The position numbers and the translations under genes are program-made. 64,000 bases of DNA from Sipunculus nudus (taxonomy: Eukaryota > Annelida > Sipuncula > Golfingiida > Sipunculidae): assembly GCA_026874595.1 (NCBI GenBank), contig CM049310.1, forward strand, positions 37,837,558 to 37,901,557, read 5' to 3'. The notes under the pieces are model-generated. The model searched no databases. It was not told where the DNA came from and saw only the letters and a program-made list of their open reading frames with translations. This document shows positions 61,511 through 64,000 of the stretch, piece by piece. The stretch's first letter is position 1. Every line of letters starts with the position of its first letter.

Positions 61511-63059
61511 ACACTCTTCAATGGAGGTTTCCTTTGGTAAATTAATTTTTGTGGTTATATTTTTCTAAAATTGTAAAACTTTTAATTTTCTCAACAATCA
61601 GCTATATTTTGAGAACATTGCCTTCCTTTTTCTTCTTAAATATTCAGAGTATTACCGCAGCTGTATCTGCTTATGTGTGTAATAAAAAGATAAAACAATG
61701 AAGTAAACTAATTATTAATTGAAAAAAATCATAATAGGTAATTGGTTACTTTTGTATGCATCGGCTTCAATTTTTCACTCAACTTGTCTCATGTTTACTT
61801 TGGTGAATCATTCAATATCCCAATGATTTCATCTGGAAAGGAAAAAAAATTATTTACTGATACTGCAAAAAAAATCATATTTTGTTCACAGTAAAATAAT
61901 TACGTTTTTCTGACATGAAATTTTTCTATAAGATGTAAACCCTCATCAGGCCATAAATTGACCATTTGATCTAATTCCGCCATGCAGAGGAATAATGAGT
62001 CGTCAGTTTCAAGATTTTGATCATGGGAAAAATCTCATGACCTTTTGAACCCTTTTGACCTCAATATTGACCTTATTTGCATATTTGATATATCATCTAA
62101 ACGGGCATGGTAAATGCAATAAGTTGATGTGTAGTTTATTATTTTTGATTAAACAGTTGAAGTATGATCATTTGAAGTAATGATCATTTCAATTTCCCCT
62201 ACCCCTAGAATATGAATAGAAATCTTCAGTTGTTACAGTGTGAAAAAACACAGCCCGAAACCACTAGTGAGTCCCAGTTTATTCAATATTAACATAATAA
62301 AAATATCAAAGAATAGACATATACCAATAAAAAATAGGTTTAGCTAATTGGTTTGGGGAATCAAGGTGAGTCCCTCCAGCCCACGGACTATTACCAACCG
62401 ATTAACTCGCCCGAGTTCGATTATTTGCAACATCCACCCATATTTAGTAAGGTCAAGGGTCACCGGGCTACTTTGTGGTGTCGTCACGAAAATTTAAGAG
62501 GAAAATGATGAGAAATGTTGAGCTATAAAATATCTCGCATGAGTTCGATTTCCAGCAAAATCCATGAATATTTGATGAGGTCAGAGGTCACCGCACTCTA
62601 GAGGCACCTTGGTGACTTACCAAAAATCCTATGGAGATTCATGAAACGAAACTCAATATACATATTTACCAATAGAGTTTCTCATCTGAATTACCTTCTC
62701 ATAAAAATTCCCCCAAATTTAATGAGGTCAGAGATCACCAGATCCACGACGGGCTTATTATGCACGTATGCGGTGCTCTTGTTAACTTATTTTATCTTTT
62801 CATGTCTTTAGAATCTCAAAATTGCTATCGCAAATTGATAGCCCCTATGGGTAGCAGGTGACAGGCACTCGCTACCGCGCAGGTGTGATTTTTCGACTGC
62901 TATTTGCTAATGCGCACTTTGCGCATATCAGCCGCTCTGTGCATGATGGTAGCAAGACCAGGGGAAGCTTAGTGCGCGTTTGGCCGGACTATGCGCAAGG
63001 GTAGCAAAGGATACAAGAGATTTATCTGGAAACCGACAGTTCCCGCAGATATGCTGAAT

Positions 63060-63369
63060 GGCCAATTGGCACGAATTAAATCTGTTAGGCCTAGAACCTT
63101 GTAGCGCAGAACCCGGTGGGTTTCCAGGCAAATCTGTTTGGAAACCTGAAATAAGGTCTGGGGACATATATTATATGACCTACAGGTCGAAAACAAATAT
63201 TAGAAATTGGACATAGAACTTTGCACCTAGGGAGTTCTTGTAAAAAAAAATTCTTGAAAACCCCAAGTATCCTGAATATTTTTAACCAGATCATGACATT
63301 AATAATTCATACATGCATTACCTGTATGTCAGATTCAGCTGAGCGTCCTGGCCTCTGGGCCACTTGTTC
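63060..63369 (+). repeat. Dispersed repeat, 5'-truncated copy
   Basis: The body ('atctgttaggcctagaacct', 'tttggaaacctgaaataagg') and tail ('gcgtcctggcctctgggcca' plus 'cttgttc') belong to the family described at 30945-35344; the head is missing. Confidence 0.7.
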
Positions 63370-63539
63370 ACATTGTACTTATAAATATGTGCTCAAATTA
63401 TTGGCTCTCATTGAGTAGAAAAATTAGATGCGCTTCTGTACCCTGGGGTCTGGTGTTTTCTACTTTAATTTTGTTTTGTTTGTTGCCATTATATATTACA
63501 CAATGATCTACACCATGCAATATATGTACTATTAAATAG

Positions 63540-63678
63540 GGAATTTTGGCCGGAAACAAAGATCCCACCACCCCATCCGTGAACATTTTCCAGCGATTTT
63601 CAGCCAAATACATCAGGATCAATCCTTGGGAATGGCACAGCAAGATCTGCATGCGTTTTGATATTTTTGGTTGTAAAG
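63540..63678 (+). CDS. Exon Q, second F5/8 type C domain, part 3
   Basis: Acceptor 'tgtactattaaatag' (weak pyrimidine tract), donor 'tgtaaag|gtttgt'; 139 bp, enters in phase 0 and leaves in phase 1, exactly like exon K (also 139 bp). It encodes AGNKDPTTPSVNIFQRFSAK, then YIRINPWEWHS and MRFDIFGC, the N.D......F....a.YiRi.P..w......r....GC ending of a discoidin domain. It leaves the coding sequence open in phase 1, so the gene continues past the window. Confidence 0.92.
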
Positions 63679-64000
63679 GTTTGTCTTTTCATTCATGCAG
63701 ATGTCGTAGTGTTTTTAATGATCGTTTCATGATAACAAGCACAAAGAGCTGAAAAGAGTGTCTCCTATAACCTCTCTTAAGGAACACTTTACTCTGTTGA
63801 GATAGTCCATGTGATTGTTGATGGTAATTCTAAAAAAAAAGATAATCGAGCTCCCGCTTACCTGGTCCTAAAATTATCAGTCAATAAGACTAGATTACAA
63901 TAAAAGTTTAAATTAAACCGTTAGAGCCAACATAGATTCTTTTAAAGTTCAATTTTTCTATAGAACGATCCAGGAATGGAATAATTAGTTTAGATAAAGC
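63679..64000 (+). other. Intron after exon Q, no feature seen
   Basis: AT-rich sequence following the 'gtttgt' donor, with no further exon before the window ends. Confidence 0.5.

Larger units (their letters stand above)
60114..63539 (+). other. Intron P-Q remainder: old repeats and simple tracts
   Basis: Around 60515-60800 ('tcatctgtgagctatagcca', 'gtgttaacactaacagacct') looks like a dispersed repeat. 61250-61510 is a simple repeat listed separately. 62400-62760 holds about three diverged units with 'aatttaatgaggtcagagat' and 'tttgatgaggtcagaggtca'. 63060-63369 is a 5'-truncated copy of the 30.9-35.3 kb repeat family. No exon was recognised between exon P and exon Q. Confidence 0.5.
24586..63678 (+). 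other. Gene span: mosaic extracellular SRCR / F5-8C / F-type lectin / trefoil / F5-8C protein (3'-incomplete)
   Basis: Seventeen + strand exons chain by GT/AG sites and reading phase into one protein. Domain order is: an unrecognised N-terminal region (~500 residues, RVKR site), SRCR, F5/8 type C, fucolectin (FTP), P-type trefoil, second F5/8 type C. All recognised modules are extracellular and disulfide-bonded, so the product is expected to be secreted or displayed on the cell surface. F-type lectins bind fucose and F5/8C domains often bind glycans or lipids. SRCR domains occur in scavenger and immune receptors. I infer an innate-immune, mucus or adhesion glycoprotein. Domain-boundary introns from 29896 to 63678 are all phase 1. 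The last exon ends in phase 1, so more modules or a C-terminus lie beyond the window. The N-terminal exons have two unresolved points, an A10 frameshift and one phase mismatch. It is possible, but less likely given the phase-1 match at 29896/30656, that the N-terminal exons are a separate gene. Confidence 0.8.

Overview
This is a eukaryotic window. Exons are short and bounded by GT/AG sites, introns are long and AT-rich, and retrotransposon debris and (AT)n microsatellites are common. The repeat families (the 'gctcagctga...gtccgtcgtccg' element ending in 'gcgtcatggcccatgggccacttgtt', tRNA-derived SINEs, lectin-domain exons) best fit a mollusc, most likely a bivalve. That is inference from recalled repeat style, not a database match.

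Layout. 1-23030 is one uninterrupted satellite array built on a ~69-bp monomer, with several monomer subtypes, long higher-order repeats (4137 bp, 1860 bp, 3586 bp) and a decayed right edge. From about 24.6 kb to past 63.7 kb the + strand carries what I read as ONE large multi-exon gene for a mosaic extracellular protein. I could place 17 exons by splice sites and reading phase. Their order is: an unrecognised Cys-containing N-terminal part with an RVKR proprotein-convertase-like site (24586-29896), an SRCR domain (30656-42913, three exons), a discoidin/F5-8C domain (44479-48475, three exons), an F-type lectin (fucolectin, FTP) domain with an intact fucose-binding motif (49759-51870, two exons), a P-type trefoil domain (52335-52472, one exon) and a second F5/8C domain (55722-63678, three exons). 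The last exon ends in open phase 1, so the gene runs off the right edge. Every recognised domain starts and ends at a phase-1 intron, the classic exon-shuffling signature.

The introns hold most of the remaining sequence: a ~4.4-kb tandemly expanded bivalve-type repeat full of AGGTCAnnnTGACCT palindromes (30.9-35.3 kb), a decayed minus-strand non-LTR retrotransposon (35.5-39.3 kb), an ATGCAAAT-rich tract (39.9-40.5 kb), a minisatellite built from copies of the gene's own 3' splice junction (42.0-42.73 kb), a hAT-like MITE (45.6-46.15 kb), two copies of a tRNA-derived SINE, and a plus-strand L1-like LINE interrupted by another repeat (57.4-60.1 kb).

Two problems remain in the gene model. A homopolymer A10 at 29152-29161 puts the N-terminal exon out of frame by one base, and the junction between the exons ending at 26457 and starting at 27130 does not keep phase. 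No rRNA, functional tRNA gene or CRISPR array is visible.
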